A stretch of 28,864 bases of DNA, from contig JBHEMX010000006.1 of assembly GCA_046262355.1 (NCBI GenBank), positions 1 through 28,864 on the forward strand, written 5' to 3'. The number at the start of each line of letters is the position of its first letter. Positions within the stretch are counted from its first letter, which is position 1. Both the position numbers and the translations under genes were made by a program. Origin of the DNA: DATADD01 sp046262355 (GTDB taxonomy: Bacteria; Actinomycetota; CADDZG01; WHSQ01). Of this stretch, positions 1 to 9,700 are shown piece by piece. The notes beneath the pieces were generated by a model that worked only from the letters and a program-made list of their open reading frames with translations, was not told where the DNA came from and did no database searches.

Positions 1-78
1 ACCAAGCTGCGCTCGCACTTCGACAAATTGCATGCGGCCATAGATCAGCGCGTCCAAGACGTGAGGCTCGCCGCCTGA
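1..78 (+). CDS. 3' end of an unidentified gene, cut by the window edge
   Basis: The first reading frame is open from base 1 to a TGA at 76-78 and encodes 25 residues ending in RVQDVRLAA. The sequence is charged and looks helical, but it is too short to assign to a family. It is followed directly by the tandem hairpin repeat at 103-140, which could serve as its terminator. It may be a real gene end or another remnant like the material that follows. Confidence 0.4.
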   Translation, partial: TKLRSHFDKLHAAIDQRVQDVRLAA

Positions 79-102
79 AACTTGACTCAATTACAAAACG
101 TT

Positions 103-140
103 CTAGCCCTCAAGCCGGGCTAGCCCTCAAGCCGGGCTAG
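103..140. repeat. Tandem 17-bp repeat forming two overlapping hairpins
   Basis: The unit TAGCCCTCAAGCCGGGC occurs twice head to tail at 104-120 and 121-137, followed by a third TAG. Each copy can fold as CTAGCCC/GGGCTAG with a 7-base loop TCAAGCC, and the arms are shared between the copies. There is no T-tract, so a classical intrinsic terminator is uncertain. The position just after a stop codon suggests termination or a recombination scar. Confidence 0.55.
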
Positions 141-291
141 GGACACAAACCGCGCAAACCCCGCGCGCAATTCATGCACTAGTGCTCCTGCGCGGAAGTA
201 ACGTCAGCAACCAGGGCGGCACTGCGCGGTGAGGGCAAGACGCGAGGAGTCGCGCGTACCCGCAGGGTACGTGCGACTGCAGATGCCCTCG

Positions 292-597
292 CTAGGCGGC
301 GATCTCCACCTCGAACGGAGCGACAGGACGGGTGTAGGTGGGCAGGCTCGAGGCGTGGCATCGCCAGATTTGCACGGACGAGAGGCCAAAACGGAATCCC
401 TGGCGGCCCCATGCGAAAATCATCCCGCTGCTCCCCTCTCGAGGTCGTCTTCGTGTGAACCTCTCCACGTACCCGAAGGCGGAGTGCCTCGTAGCCGATG
501 ACCTCACCCGTAGGTCGAGCAGCTCAATCATTGCCTTCTTCTCCTCGAGGCTCATGTGGGCCATACGCCGGTGCACGATCTCGACGAGCTCGAGCAT
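292..597 (-). pseudogene. Possible remnant of a recombinase C-terminus
   Basis: A 101-codon minus-strand frame begins MLELVEIVHRRMAHMSLEEK and continues through a LLDLRVR stretch. This resembles the helical C-terminal segment of large serine recombinases, where a 'xxEEKRxxLExLxVRV' pattern is common. After about 35 residues the sequence becomes Arg-rich and no longer resembles that family, and there is no ribosome binding site before the ATG. A degraded scrap of a mobile-element recombinase is the most economical reading. Similarity is by eye only, and the stretch could also be non-coding. I see no other gene in 79-680. Confidence 0.3.
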
Positions 598-680
598 GCG
601 ACGCTAGAGATGGGTGGCCGGTGTTGTGATGCGTGTGCAAAGTGAACCGAAACAGCGAATGTCGGGAGGGACGGTTCGAC

Positions 681-1538
681 ATGTTCGAAGGATTCGAACT
701 CACCTCGATAGATACCGAAAAAGCGAAGATACGCGTCCGCCACGGCGGAAGCGGGCCGCCCTTGCTTCTCCTCCACGGACACCCCCAGACCCACGTCATG
801 TGGCACAAGGTGGCTCCGCGCCTCGCGTTGGACTTCACGATCGTGGCGGCTGACCTGCGCGGCTACGGGGCCAGCAGCAAGCCGCCCACGACCGACGACC
901 ACGAGCCTTACTCCAAGCGAGCGATGGCGCACGATCAGGTCCGAGTGATGCAGGAGCTGGGGTTCGACAGCTTCTCCGTCGCGGGGCACGACAGGGGCGG
1001 GCGCTGCGCGTATCGCATGGCGCTCGACCATCCGGAACGCGTCGAGAAGCTGGCCGTGCTCGACATCGTGCCGACCGGCGAGGTCTTTCGCCACCTCGGC
1101 ACCGAGCTCGCCTTCGAGATGTACCACTGGTTCTTCCTGGCGCAGCCCCATGGCCTTCCCGAGCGCCTCATCTCCAAGGACCCCGACGCGTACTACTTCC
1201 ACGGGAAGCGTCATCTCTTCGAACCCGAGGCGCTCGAGGAATACCTGCGATGTGCTCGCGACCCCGAAACGATCCATGCTTTCTGTGAGGATTACAGGGC
1301 GGGGATCACGTTCGACCGAGCGCTCGACGACGCAGATCGAGGAAGGAGGAAGATCGAGTGTCCCGTCTTGGCTCTGTGGAGCGGACGCGACTACCTCGCT
1401 CGCTCGTTCGATGTCCTCGAGGTTTGGAGAACGTGGGCGGACGACGTCCGAGGCCGGGCGCTTGATTGCGGCCACTACCTTGCGGAGGAGGCGCCTGACG
1501 AGACCTACGAGGAGCTGCGGCCCTTCTTCTCTCGCTGA
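681..1538 (+). CDS. Haloacetate/fluoroacetate dehalogenase-type alpha/beta hydrolase
   Basis: This 285-residue cytoplasmic alpha/beta hydrolase matches the haloacetate dehalogenase group, which hydrolyses the carbon-halogen bond of fluoro- or chloroacetate to give glycolate. Visible family signatures are HGHPQTHVMWHKVAPRLA near residues 33-49, the nucleophile elbow GHDRGGR with Asp104 and the carboxylate-binding Arg105/Arg108, Asp128 in VLDIVPT, and the halide-pocket pair His149-Trp150 in YHWFFLAQP. The catalytic His265 lies in CGHYLAEE. Length is normal for the family. The ATG at 681 is preferred over an upstream ATG at 633 because GGAGGG lies about 10 bases before it and homology begins there. 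It stands alone between degraded DNA and the minus-strand DUF6529 gene. Related members hydrolyse epoxides or esters, so the true substrate is unproven. Confidence 0.88.
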   Translation: MFEGFELTSIDTEKAKIRVRHGGSGPPLLLLHGHPQTHVMWHKVAPRLALDFTIVAADLRGYGASSKPPTTDDHEPYSKRAMAHDQVRVMQELGFDSFSVAGHDRGGRCAYRMALDHPERVEKLAVLDIVPTGEVFRHLGTELAFEMYHWFFLAQPHGLPERLISKDPDAYYFHGKRHLFEPEALEEYLRCARDPETIHAFCEDYRAGITFDRALDDADRGRRKIECPVLALWSGRDYLARSFDVLEVWRTWADDVRGRALDCGHYLAEEAPDETYEELRPFFSR

Positions 1539-1628
1539 GGTCTCGATCCGCAAGGAACGCAACCTGGTCCGGAGCCACGTCCAACGGATGCTACGAACCC
1601 CGAGAGCGAGGAACGACCAGCTCGCTAC

Positions 1629-2120
1629 CTACGCTTGCGCCGCTACCGTCGCCGGGCGAGGGTGAAGGTCATATGGTCGGCCGAAGCGACCGTGTGCGGA
1701 GCCGAGCGACGCTAGAGAGGATCGTATCCGGTGTTCGCGGAGCCGCTGCGGATTCTTCCCGGCGCTCCTCTTGGTTCTCGAGACGTTCCTCCCGGTCTTC
1801 AACGCAAGCACCGCGAGCAGCAGGGTACCGGCGGCGACATGCACCGCTGTGCGTGTCTCTTCACCCGAATCGCCGTCCTCGAACCCGAAGTAGGCGAGGC
1901 ACATGAAAGCCACTGCGATCGTGATCACCACGATCGTGTCTCCGACGGCTCGATGCGTAAAGGACGCCGGCTTCGCTCCCAGGAACGGGAGGCGCAGCTT
2001 GCCATAGCCGACCGCCATGAGAAAGACTTGATACGCGGCCAGCGCTGCGACAACAGAGGCCAGCACGACCTTGACCTCGGTAACGTTGCCGCCGGCGAGG
2101 GTCTCGACGAGATCTTCCAA
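1629..2120 (-). CDS. DUF6529 family membrane protein
   Basis: The protein begins with the family-typical LEDLVETLAGGNVTEVKVVL and has about three hydrophobic segments: VVLASVVAALAAYQVFLMAV, TIVVITIAVAFMCLAYFGF and VHVAAGTLLLAVLAL. DUF6529 proteins are small integral membrane proteins of Actinomycetota, often encoded beside cupredoxins and of unknown function. The TTG at 2118-2120 is chosen as start because AGGAG lies 7 bases upstream. An in-frame TTG at 2178-2180 is an alternative that would add 20 residues with no family resemblance. The last 50 or so residues are Arg-rich and lack the final hydrophobic helix I expect in the family, so the C-terminus may be frameshifted or replaced. The gene lies directly downstream of a cupredoxin remnant on the same strand. 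Confidence 0.7.
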   Translation of the reverse strand: MEDLVETLAGGNVTEVKVVLASVVAALAAYQVFLMAVGYGKLRLPFLGAKPASFTHRAVGDTIVVITIAVAFMCLAYFGFEDGDSGEETRTAVHVAAGTLLLAVLALKTGRNVSRTKRSAGKNPQRLREHRIRSSLASLGSAHGRFGRPYDLHPRPATVAAQA

Positions 2121-2189
2121 GCGAACACTCCTGGTCGGCGGCCCCCAGAGGGACCATCCCGGCCCCTCCGGCTTCCCCAAACACCGACC

Positions 2190-2300
2190 CTATCCCGTCA
2201 CCTTGTAGGTTCCGGTCATCGATCCGCGGTGATGCTTACAGACGAAATGGTAGCCGCCGGCTCCACGTCCCCCGCCTTGATCGTCGTCGAGCCGTGAGGG
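2190..2300 (-). pseudogene. 3' remnant of a cupredoxin (plastocyanin-like) gene
   Basis: On the minus strand, the codons ending at the TAG at 2190-2192 read GGYHFVCKHHRGSMTGTYKV, which contains the type-1 copper signature C-x2-H-x4-M with an upstream Tyr-His. Immediately upstream, in another frame, HGSTTIKAGDVEP reads like the preceding strand of such a domain. The two halves join cleanly as DVEPGGYHF if one base is restored near 2257-2262. Nothing recognisable precedes this, so the first half of the domain, including the N-terminal copper-ligand His and the export signal, is missing. Intact cupredoxins bind copper and transfer electrons outside the membrane. This copy is truncated and frameshifted. 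Confidence 0.65.
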
Positions 2301-2483
2301 TGGCAGCGCCTCCCACCTCCCCCCTTTTCCTTCCGATGACGTCGCTTGCCCCTTCCGTTTCTCTCGAGCCGCCGATAACGTCTGAGGTCTAACGACCAGA
2401 TGAGACGCGCGTTACTGGCTCGTTTGAACAGATCCCGCGCGGCCTTCGAGCGGGCCTCGCAGCCGACGGAAGGGTACTGAGGC

Positions 2484-4073
2484 ATGTCTGCGTTCCGGCG
2501 ACACACCGGGGGAGACGCTCGCCACCTCGGCCGGCCGGCCGGGTTGCGAGGTCCCGTGACGCTCGCCCTCGCGACGGGACTGCTGTTCGGTTTCCCCGAT
2601 TCCGCCTTCCGGGTGGAGCAGTACGCGACCGTCGAGCAGAGCGCCTTCCAGCACGTCCCGGTGGTCATGGTCCTGTTCGACGAATTGCCGCTCGCCTCGT
2701 TGATGAACGAGGAGGGAGACGTCGACCCCGTGCTGTTCCCGAACTTTTCGCGGCTTCAGAGCGAGTCCCTGTGGCTCCGCAACGCCACCTCGGTGGGTGG
2801 CTTCACCGCCCAGGCGCTGCCCGGGCTGCTCTCCGGCAAGAACCCGGACCCGGATCTGACTGCGTCGGCTCAAGCGCAGCCCCACAACGTCTTCACGTTG
2901 CTCGGTGAAGCTTACGATATCCGAGGAGTCGACAACGTCCACGACTTCTGTGTCGTCCAAGGTTGCGACGCGACTGCGGAGACCACGCAAGGCGCCGGCC
3001 TCCCTGGGTTCGGGTTCTTCCCGCGCAGTGGTCGTGGCGGCGAGTTTGTATCGTTCCTTCAACTCATCGAAGAGAGGCGACAACCTCGCTTCTATTTCTT
3101 GCATTCCGTCATGCCCCACTACCCGTGGAGATACCTTCCCTCAGGCCAGCGCTACCTTGAGGTAGACCCCATCCCCGGCGAGGTGGAACTGCCGGGACGC
3201 GGCCGAGGCTGGGGACCGGACCGGTGGCTCGTCCGTCAGGCATACCAACGTCACCTGATGCAGACGGTGCTGGTCGACCGGATGTTGGGTGCCCTGATGC
3301 AGAAGCTCCAGGAAGAAGGTATCTATGAGGAGACGCTGCTTGTTATCGCAGCCGACCACGGGATCAGCTTCAAGCCGGCGATGGCCAAGCGATGGATCCG
3401 GCCGCAGACGACGGGAAGCGTGCTTTCGATCCCGATGTTCCTCAAGATGCCGGGGCAGGAACACGGCCGCATATCGGATCTGCCGGTGGAGACGATCGAC
3501 CTTCTGCCGACGGTCGCGGACGCGTTGAACCTCTCGCGCGTGTGGGATGACCTCGATGGGCATTCTGCGCTCGACGGGTCGATCGAGCTCGACAGGGTGC
3601 GGAGAGTCGAGGGCTTGTACCTCGATCCGAGAGGCCGGGAGAAGTACGAGATCGTGAAGGAGAAGTACGAGATGCTCGACCTCGACCCCGGCACGGAGGA
3701 TCTCTTCGACATTGGCCCGGGGCGTTCCGAGATCCTCTTGGGGCGATCCCTCGACGACCTTGTGCTCGGCTCTCCGACAGGGGCGGCCGCCCGAGTGCCC
3801 CATCGGGCAACCTACGAGCGGTCCTCGCCGCAGGAGCTCGTCTTCCCGGCGTTGCTCGAAGGTACGATCCGAGGTCTAGATGGGCCCGAGCGCCGGATCG
3901 TGGCCGCCGCCGTCAACGGACGCATCGCAGCAGTAACCAGAACGTATAGGGACGGCGGAGAAACGAACTTCTACTGCATGCTTCCCCCGAGCGTCTTTGG
4001 AGCACCGCCCAACCGGCTCGCCTTGTATCTGGTCGACGACCTAGATACGCCGGCCCTTACCCCTCTCGGCTAG
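2484..4073 (+). CDS. Sulfatase/alkaline-phosphatase-fold metalloenzyme, possibly 5'-truncated
   Basis: The 529-residue product has the alkaline phosphatase superfamily fold that includes sulfatases and phosphoglycerol transferases. Metal- and substrate-site motifs are VVMVLFDELP (Asp66), a nucleophile region GGFTAQALPGLLSG (Thr108 as candidate), HSVMPHYPW (His212) and AADHG (Asp291-His292). No Cys/Ser formylglycine motif is visible, so this is unlikely to be a classical arylsulfatase. Related actinobacterial proteins carry several N-terminal transmembrane helices before the catalytic domain. Here only about 55 weakly hydrophobic residues precede it, so the membrane part seems lost or displaced. 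A stop codon lies two codons upstream of the ATG, which excludes a longer in-frame start. Its neighbours are a surface protein and glycosyltransferases, so a role in modifying surface polymers is inferred. Confidence 0.75.
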   Translation: MSAFRRHTGGDARHLGRPAGLRGPVTLALATGLLFGFPDSAFRVEQYATVEQSAFQHVPVVMVLFDELPLASLMNEEGDVDPVLFPNFSRLQSESLWLRNATSVGGFTAQALPGLLSGKNPDPDLTASAQAQPHNVFTLLGEAYDIRGVDNVHDFCVVQGCDATAETTQGAGLPGFGFFPRSGRGGEFVSFLQLIEERRQPRFYFLHSVMPHYPWRYLPSGQRYLEVDPIPGEVELPGRGRGWGPDRWLVRQAYQRHLMQTVLVDRMLGALMQKLQEEGIYEETLLVIAADHGISFKPAMAKRWIRPQTTGSVLSIPMFLKMPGQEHGRISDLPVETIDLLPTVADALNLSRVWDDLDGHSALDGSIELDRVRRVEGLYLDPRGREKYEIVKEKYEMLDLDPGTEDLFDIGPGRSEILLGRSLDDLVLGSPTGAAARVPHRATYERSSPQELVFPALLEGTIRGLDGPERRIVAAAVNGRIAAVTRTYRDGGETNFYCMLPPSVFGAPPNRLALYLVDDLDTPALTPLG

Positions 4074-4116
4074 GGAACGCACGACCGGTCGGCCTGGAGC
4101 TGTCTCCACTTCGCCT

Positions 4117-6475
4117 GTGGCGGACGGTCAAGCTCAAACCTCCCGGCGCCTAAAATGGAAAGTGAAGAGGGGCGAGGCCAGAGGGGTGGACGAAGTGGGC
4201 AGATCACATATTGCTTGTATCGGTGAGGCGCGTTCCAACGGGCGATCTCGGGCGCTGCCCATCACCGTTTCCCTGATCGCTGTGATGAGCTTGCTCGGCT
4301 CGTCGATGCTGCTCGCACGCGCACAGCGCGGTGCAACGGTATCGACCAAACGGTTGAGTAACCCGCGCACGACCGCCGTCGCCGCGGCCGTCGCCGGGCA
4401 GGTCGGGTTCCGGGCCCATTCGTACGCCGGGTTCAACGCCGGGGACGAGATAACGGGGCAGAAGCCCGAGTCGAAGCTGTGGTTCCACGACGGATCGTGG
4501 TGGGCCACGTTGCTGAGCCCGGCGGAGGGCGGAGCGCACACGATCCATCAGCTGCAGGGCGAGACGTGGGTGAACACCGGCGTGGTGACCGACACGCGGC
4601 CGACGGCAAGGGAGGACGTGCTCTCGACCGGTTCCACGCTCTACGTGGTGTCGCGTGCTCAAGGCGGCGGACAGAACATGCTCCGGCGCTTCTCGTACTC
4701 GAGCGGCGCCTATCAGCTCGACGCAGGCTTTCCAGTCAACGTTCCAGGCTCCGGCGCAGAGACCATCACGATCGCCCGGGACACCACGGGGACCCTGTGG
4801 CTCACCTACGAGGCGAACACGAACATCTTCGTAGCGAGCTCGCGGGGTTCCGATACCTCTTGGGGCACGCCCTTCGTCGTGCCGGTCGCCGGAGCGACCG
4901 GCGTCAAGGGCGACGACATCTCCACCGTCATCGCTTTCTCGGACGCGAGCGGGCCTGCGACCGGCGTGTTCTGGTCCAACCAGAACGTGCAGAAGGACTT
5001 CTTCGCGGTCCATCGCGATGGGACCTCTGAGCAGACGTGGACGGTCGAGACCGCCCTTTCGGGAACGAACGAGGCCGACGACCACATCAACCTCAAGACG
5101 GCAGACGACCGGGTTTTCGCCGCGGTCAAGACCAGCAAGACGGACTCGGGCTCGCCGTTGATACGCCTGCTGGAACGTTCTTCGACGGGGACATGGTCCA
5201 AGCACCCCGTCGCCCTCGTGAGCGAGGCCAACACGAGACCGATCACGATGGTCGAGATAAACGAGACCAGCAACCAGATATACGTGTTCTTCTCCATAGG
5301 GGGCGCGGTGAGCCCCAACGGCATCGGCTACAAGGTGAGCTCGCTCAGCAACATCGGCTTCTCCGGTGCGGCGACGACCTTCATCCAGGGCGCGAACGGC
5401 GAAGAGATCAACAACGCCACATCGATGAAGGACAACGCAAGCGCCGCCTCCGGCATCGTCGTGGTTGCATCCGATCCCTCGAACTACTGGTGGAACCGGC
5501 TCGGCGGCACGTCGACGCCTCCTCCAGCGGACGAGGCCCCAGTAGCACAGGACGGAACTGCGACCACGCCGAGCGGCACGCCCGTCGACATAGGGCTCGA
5601 TGCGACGGATGCAGACACATGCGAACTGACGTTCTCGATCGTCTCGCAGCCGACCCAAGGGACGCTGGGATCGATCACCGACTCAACCTGCACGCCGGGA
5701 TCGCCCCAACGCCGACTCGGCCACCGTGACGTACACGCCCAACTCGGGCGCGACGGGGACCGACTCGTTCACGTTCAAGGCGAACGACGGCACGGCGGAT
5801 TCCAACATAGCCACGATCTCGATCACGATCGAAGATGACGGCGGGGGCGGTGGAGAGATCGCGTTCCGCGCCGCGAGCTCCGGTGCCAACACGGTCGCCA
5901 CGACCCTGGTGATCCCAACCCCATCCGGCGTCGTGCCGGGAGACGTGTTGATCGCTTCGGTGGACATAGCCGGGACCCCTACGACGACGGCACCCGCAGG
6001 TTGGACGCTGATCCGAACAGACACCAGGGGAACGAGACTGCGAAAGCTCAGCTACTTCCACGTTGCGGGCGCATCAGAGCCGTCGAGCTACAGGTGGACG
6101 TTCAACGCGGCGCGGGCCGCCGGCGGAGGCATCGCGGCCTACAGCGGGGTCGACACATCCGATCCTATAGACGCCTCGGGTGGGAAGGCGAACGCCGCGT
6201 CGACGTCGATCACCGCGCCGTCGATCACGACCACCGTGCCCGATGCGCTGCTCGTCGGCCTCTTCGGCATGCGCGGCAAGCGAACGGTCACACCACCCAC
6301 GGTCATGTCGGAGAGATGGGATGTTGCCTCGACGACCGGAACCCCTAAGGTGACTTCAGAGGCGGCCGACGAGGCGCAGCCGAGCGCGGGGGCAACGGGC
6401 ACGAGGATCGCAACCGCGTCGAACACGGGCGTCAACATCGGCCAGCTCATCGCGCTGAGACCGGCGGGTCCCTAA
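4117..6475 (+). pseudogene. Large exported surface protein with Ig-like domain, interrupted by a frameshift
   Basis: The reading frame starting near 4117 and the one ending at 6475 are two parts of a single gene of about 785 codons, separated by an extra C in the CCCC run at 5704-5707. Removing one C joins ...TCTPGSP to NADSATVTYTPNSGATG without a break. The N-terminus has one hydrophobic segment (ITVSLIAVMSLLGSSMLLA), a likely signal anchor or signal peptide. Next come about 380 residues rich in Trp, Gly and Ser-Thr with repeated short strands, suggesting a beta-propeller-like fold. A bacterial Ig/cadherin-like repeat follows (EAPVAQDGTATTPSGTPVDI to SNIATISITI), then a final beta-rich domain beginning EIAFRAASSGANTVATTL. 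In-frame GTG codons at 4189 and 4198 are alternative starts nearer the hydrophobic segment. Either the frameshift is real and the gene is dead, or it is a sequencing error. No enzymatic motif is visible. Confidence 0.7.
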
Positions 6476-6489
6476 CCAGGGAGCGGGAC

Positions 6490-6515
6490 GTCCATCCCAC
6501 GCGTATCCCGGGTGG
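6490..6515. terminator. Candidate hairpin after the surface-protein gene
   Basis: GTCCATCCC at 6490-6498 can pair with GGGTGGAC at 6508-6515, with one bulged T and a 9-base loop. It sits just 15 bases after the stop codon at 6475. No T-tract follows, so its strength as a terminator is doubtful. Confidence 0.3.
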
Positions 6516-6608
6516 ACTTCCCGTGGCTCCAAGCTCGAAAACTAGCGGACGCCACCATCCCATGGCTTGCCCCGTGTAGGCCATCGTCTCGAGCTTACGG
6601 CGCTGCGT

Positions 6609-6626
6609 GAGGCCGGCTCCGGCCTC
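6609..6626. terminator. GC-rich hairpin between convergent genes
   Basis: GAGGCCGGCTCCGGCCTC folds as a perfect 7-bp stem (GAGGCCG/CGGCCTC) around GCTC. It lies between the plus-strand surface protein (stop at 6475) and the minus-strand glycosyltransferase (stop at 6709), a natural place for a two-way terminator. There is no T-run on either side. The rest of 6476-6708 shows no convincing gene. Confidence 0.45.
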
Positions 6627-6708
6627 TCGTGTCGTGGGATTCTGGAGGGGGAGCGCATCATGCCCTCGTCGCGGCCCGTGAACGCATCGACGAGCTCTTG
6701 CAAGCCGG

Positions 6709-9700
6709 TCAGAAACCTGGGCCACCGATGCCGGGGTCGGCAGGGGCCGGCGGTACTTGCGGCGCACCGGCCGGGCCGTGCGGGCCTTCTAGCGGGATCG
6801 CCGAGATGGCGTGAGCTTGCAGCTCCTCGGTCGGAGCGTATGGTCCGGGCCCCGCTCCTGCACCCCGCCTCGATCCGGGCCTCCCTGTCACCTCGCCATC
6901 CCGGACGTCTTCGTCAAGCAGGGCCCTAAAGGTCCCCGATGCAAAGGAAGCGACAGCTCGAAGCGACTGCCGCATGTCCTGACCGCGCCTTACCCCCTTG
7001 GCCACTCCCACCGCGACCGGTATGCAGCCGCGTGCCGCGAACCAGGCGGCGCCACCGAGGCCACCGATCGCAACGGCGCGCCGCGCCAACAGGCCTGCTC
7101 GAGCGTGGCGGCGCTGCGCTACCGCGGGTGGAAGCGCCTCGCGACGGGATCCCTCCGGAAGCAGCCCCGGAGTCTCTCGATACCCGCAGACGTAGTCTGC
7201 CTCCAGCGCACGCTCCAGGACATCGAGCACTGGTCCGTGGGGCCCAAGCGCCGCCGTGGAGGCATCGAGCCCTCCGATCCCCCTCAGTAGATCCTTGCGC
7301 ATGACAAGGAATTGGGTTGGCGAACCGAACAGCGTGTAGGGAACCGGCGCAGTCCGGCGCGACGCCAAGATCAGCGGCCCCGCCCTCTGTCCGAGGGGAA
7401 GCCCAACACCCACCACGGCTGCGACGCGATCGCCGGCGAACCCTATCCTTGCCGCCGCAATCCACTCCGGCGCCGGACGGACGCCGGGCAGCGTCGTGGC
7501 GACGATCGCGGCCTCGCTCGACTCCATCGCCTCGGCGACTGCGCTCCAATGCTGCTCGGCGCGACCCTCGGCGATGTGAACTGTCGCGCCGGCGGCTTCG
7601 AACTCGGCGCGATAACGATCATCCCCCCATCGATGACTCGGCCCGAAGACGATGCACACGTCCGAGAGATCGGGTATCGCCGTGTTCTCCTCGTACCGCT
7701 GGATGCTTTCAGCACCGAGCTGCGGCCACACCTCGGAGTCAAGAGCTGCCGATGCCTGATCCGCAAGGGTGCCGTCCCAGTGGCCCTCGGCAAGCTCGAA
7801 CCGACCGGCACGCCGTCCTTGCCACATGAGCTCGACGATCGGCGCAACACCGCGCGGAGCCGGGATGGGTTCGTCCGAGTCGAGCTCGATCGTGACGACC
7901 GCGGAAGAGCCTCTCGCTCCCACTTCCCCGCCTTGCCTGCGACCCCCGACGTAGGCGGCGCGGCGCGCCAGCCCAAAGAGACGCAGCCACCACGAACGAG
8001 CTTTGAAATGCTCGAGAAGGTCAAGCAAGCGAGCGACGAAGCCTGCCGTGCCCTCGGCGCCCAGCACCGACATCGCCGCGTGGTGACGAAGGCTCTTCAG
8101 TGGCCCACGGCTGTCGTTCCCGAGCCGCGGCAGCGAAGCAGCCGCGTAGGGGAAGCGCTCGAGCAACAGCGCGTCACCGCATCCCTCGGATCGCGCCGCC
8201 CTGATCCATTCGCGCGTGTCGAGGGAAAACTCGTGATGAGCGACGGCGCGCGATTGGTAGACGACGTCGACTTCCGCCCGAAGCAGACGCAGGCCGAACT
8301 CCCAGTCCTCACGCCTAAAGCGTCCGATTTCCGGATCGTAGCCACCAAGACGCTCGAACGTCTCTCGACCCAACGAGACGTTACCGCTCAGCACGTGCGT
8401 GAAGGTCATCACTATGGCGCGTTCCTTGGCGCGGAAGTGATCCTCCCACCACAAGGATGCTCGTTGTGCTGCAAGTGACTTCGTCACAGGACGCGGGGGG
8501 GAATAGCCGATAACCGCCCTCTCGCGTCCATGGGAGATGTGTTCAGTCACGTGATGGGCGAGGAGTCCTTGATCGGGAACGAGATCGTCGTCAAGAAACA
8601 ACAGGAAGCGCCCCCTGGCGACGCGTGCGCCGGCATTGCGCGCCGCCGCCGCTCCGAGGCCGCCGGTCTGGATGGTTCGTACGACAAGGCTCTCGGCCAC
8701 ATCCCAAGACAAGCGCGGGGCCTCACTCGGTGAGTCGTCGACCACGACCACCTCGAACGCCTCTTCAAGCGATTCTTGGCGAGCGAGCGCGTTCAGACAA
8801 CGTTTCAACGCTGTTCTTCGTCCGGCGGTTGGGATCACGACCGAAACGATGGGCTCCGACGGAGCACTTGCGCTCTCGCTGTGTGGCTCGGACCCGTGCT
8901 CCTCTGGAGGTTGCGCCGGCGACTGCCAAGGCGCAGAAGCTCCAAGAGCTCGAGACGCGCGTAACCAAGCCCCCGGACCGTGCAGTCCTCCACGGACATG
9001 ATCCCATGCGATGCGGATGGTCGTCTCGTCGGCGTTACCTGCGAACCACCTACGCAGGGTCCAGTAGTACTGATCCCATAACCACCGCCAACCATGCCCT
9101 ACTCCCATCTCGCGTTCTTGCACGAGCAGCTTCGTCAGCGTCGCCGACAGTCCGACGCCGTATCCCCAGAAGGTCTTGTGCAGTGATCCGGGATCAGGGC
9201 GATGCTGATGGAAAACGTAGGTCCCCGGGTCGTACACGATGCGATGGCCCGCCGCAAGTACCTTGTACATCGCATACATATCGCCGCCGGACTGCGTCGG
9301 CGTTCCCGCATCGAGTTCCGGCGGAAAGACCTCCCCGAGGCTCATGAGGACGTCTCGCCGGTAGATCATGTTGGCTCCTGCTCCAGCACGCGTCGAAGCA
9401 GCCGGAGGTAGGCTGGCCCAGTCCCACGCTCTCCGTTTGAGGCCCCGACTGAATCCACCGGTCTCCTCAAACCTCACTTGCGAGGGAGTGTCGAGCGCGT
9501 AAGCGAATCCGGGTCCGGTGACCGTTGCTACGGTCGGATCATCGAACAGTTCCGGCAGCTTGCGAAGCCATCCCGTTGAAGGAACGCAATCATCATCAGT
9601 GAATGCAACGAGTTCGCAGGTGGCGTTCCGGAGACCCTCATTGCGGGCGTTGTCAAGCCCGCGCCGATCTTCTCTCAAATAGCGGGCCCCGGCAGCCTCG

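Noticed and set aside
552..1562. A 336-codon minus-strand frame opposite the dehalogenase
   Set aside because: The plus-strand protein has a complete catalytic triad and family motifs, and the minus-strand frame has none.
4204..5658. A 484-codon minus-strand frame opposite the surface protein
   Set aside because: The plus strand shows an export signal and an Ig-like repeat, while the minus-strand translation shows only Arg-rich low-information sequence.
6629..6814. A 61-codon plus-strand frame overlapping the 3' end of the glycosyltransferase
   Set aside because: The segment HALVAARERIDELLQAG looks protein-like, but the frame has no binding site and ends in Gly/Pro/Ala low-complexity sequence antisense to the glycosyltransferase tail.
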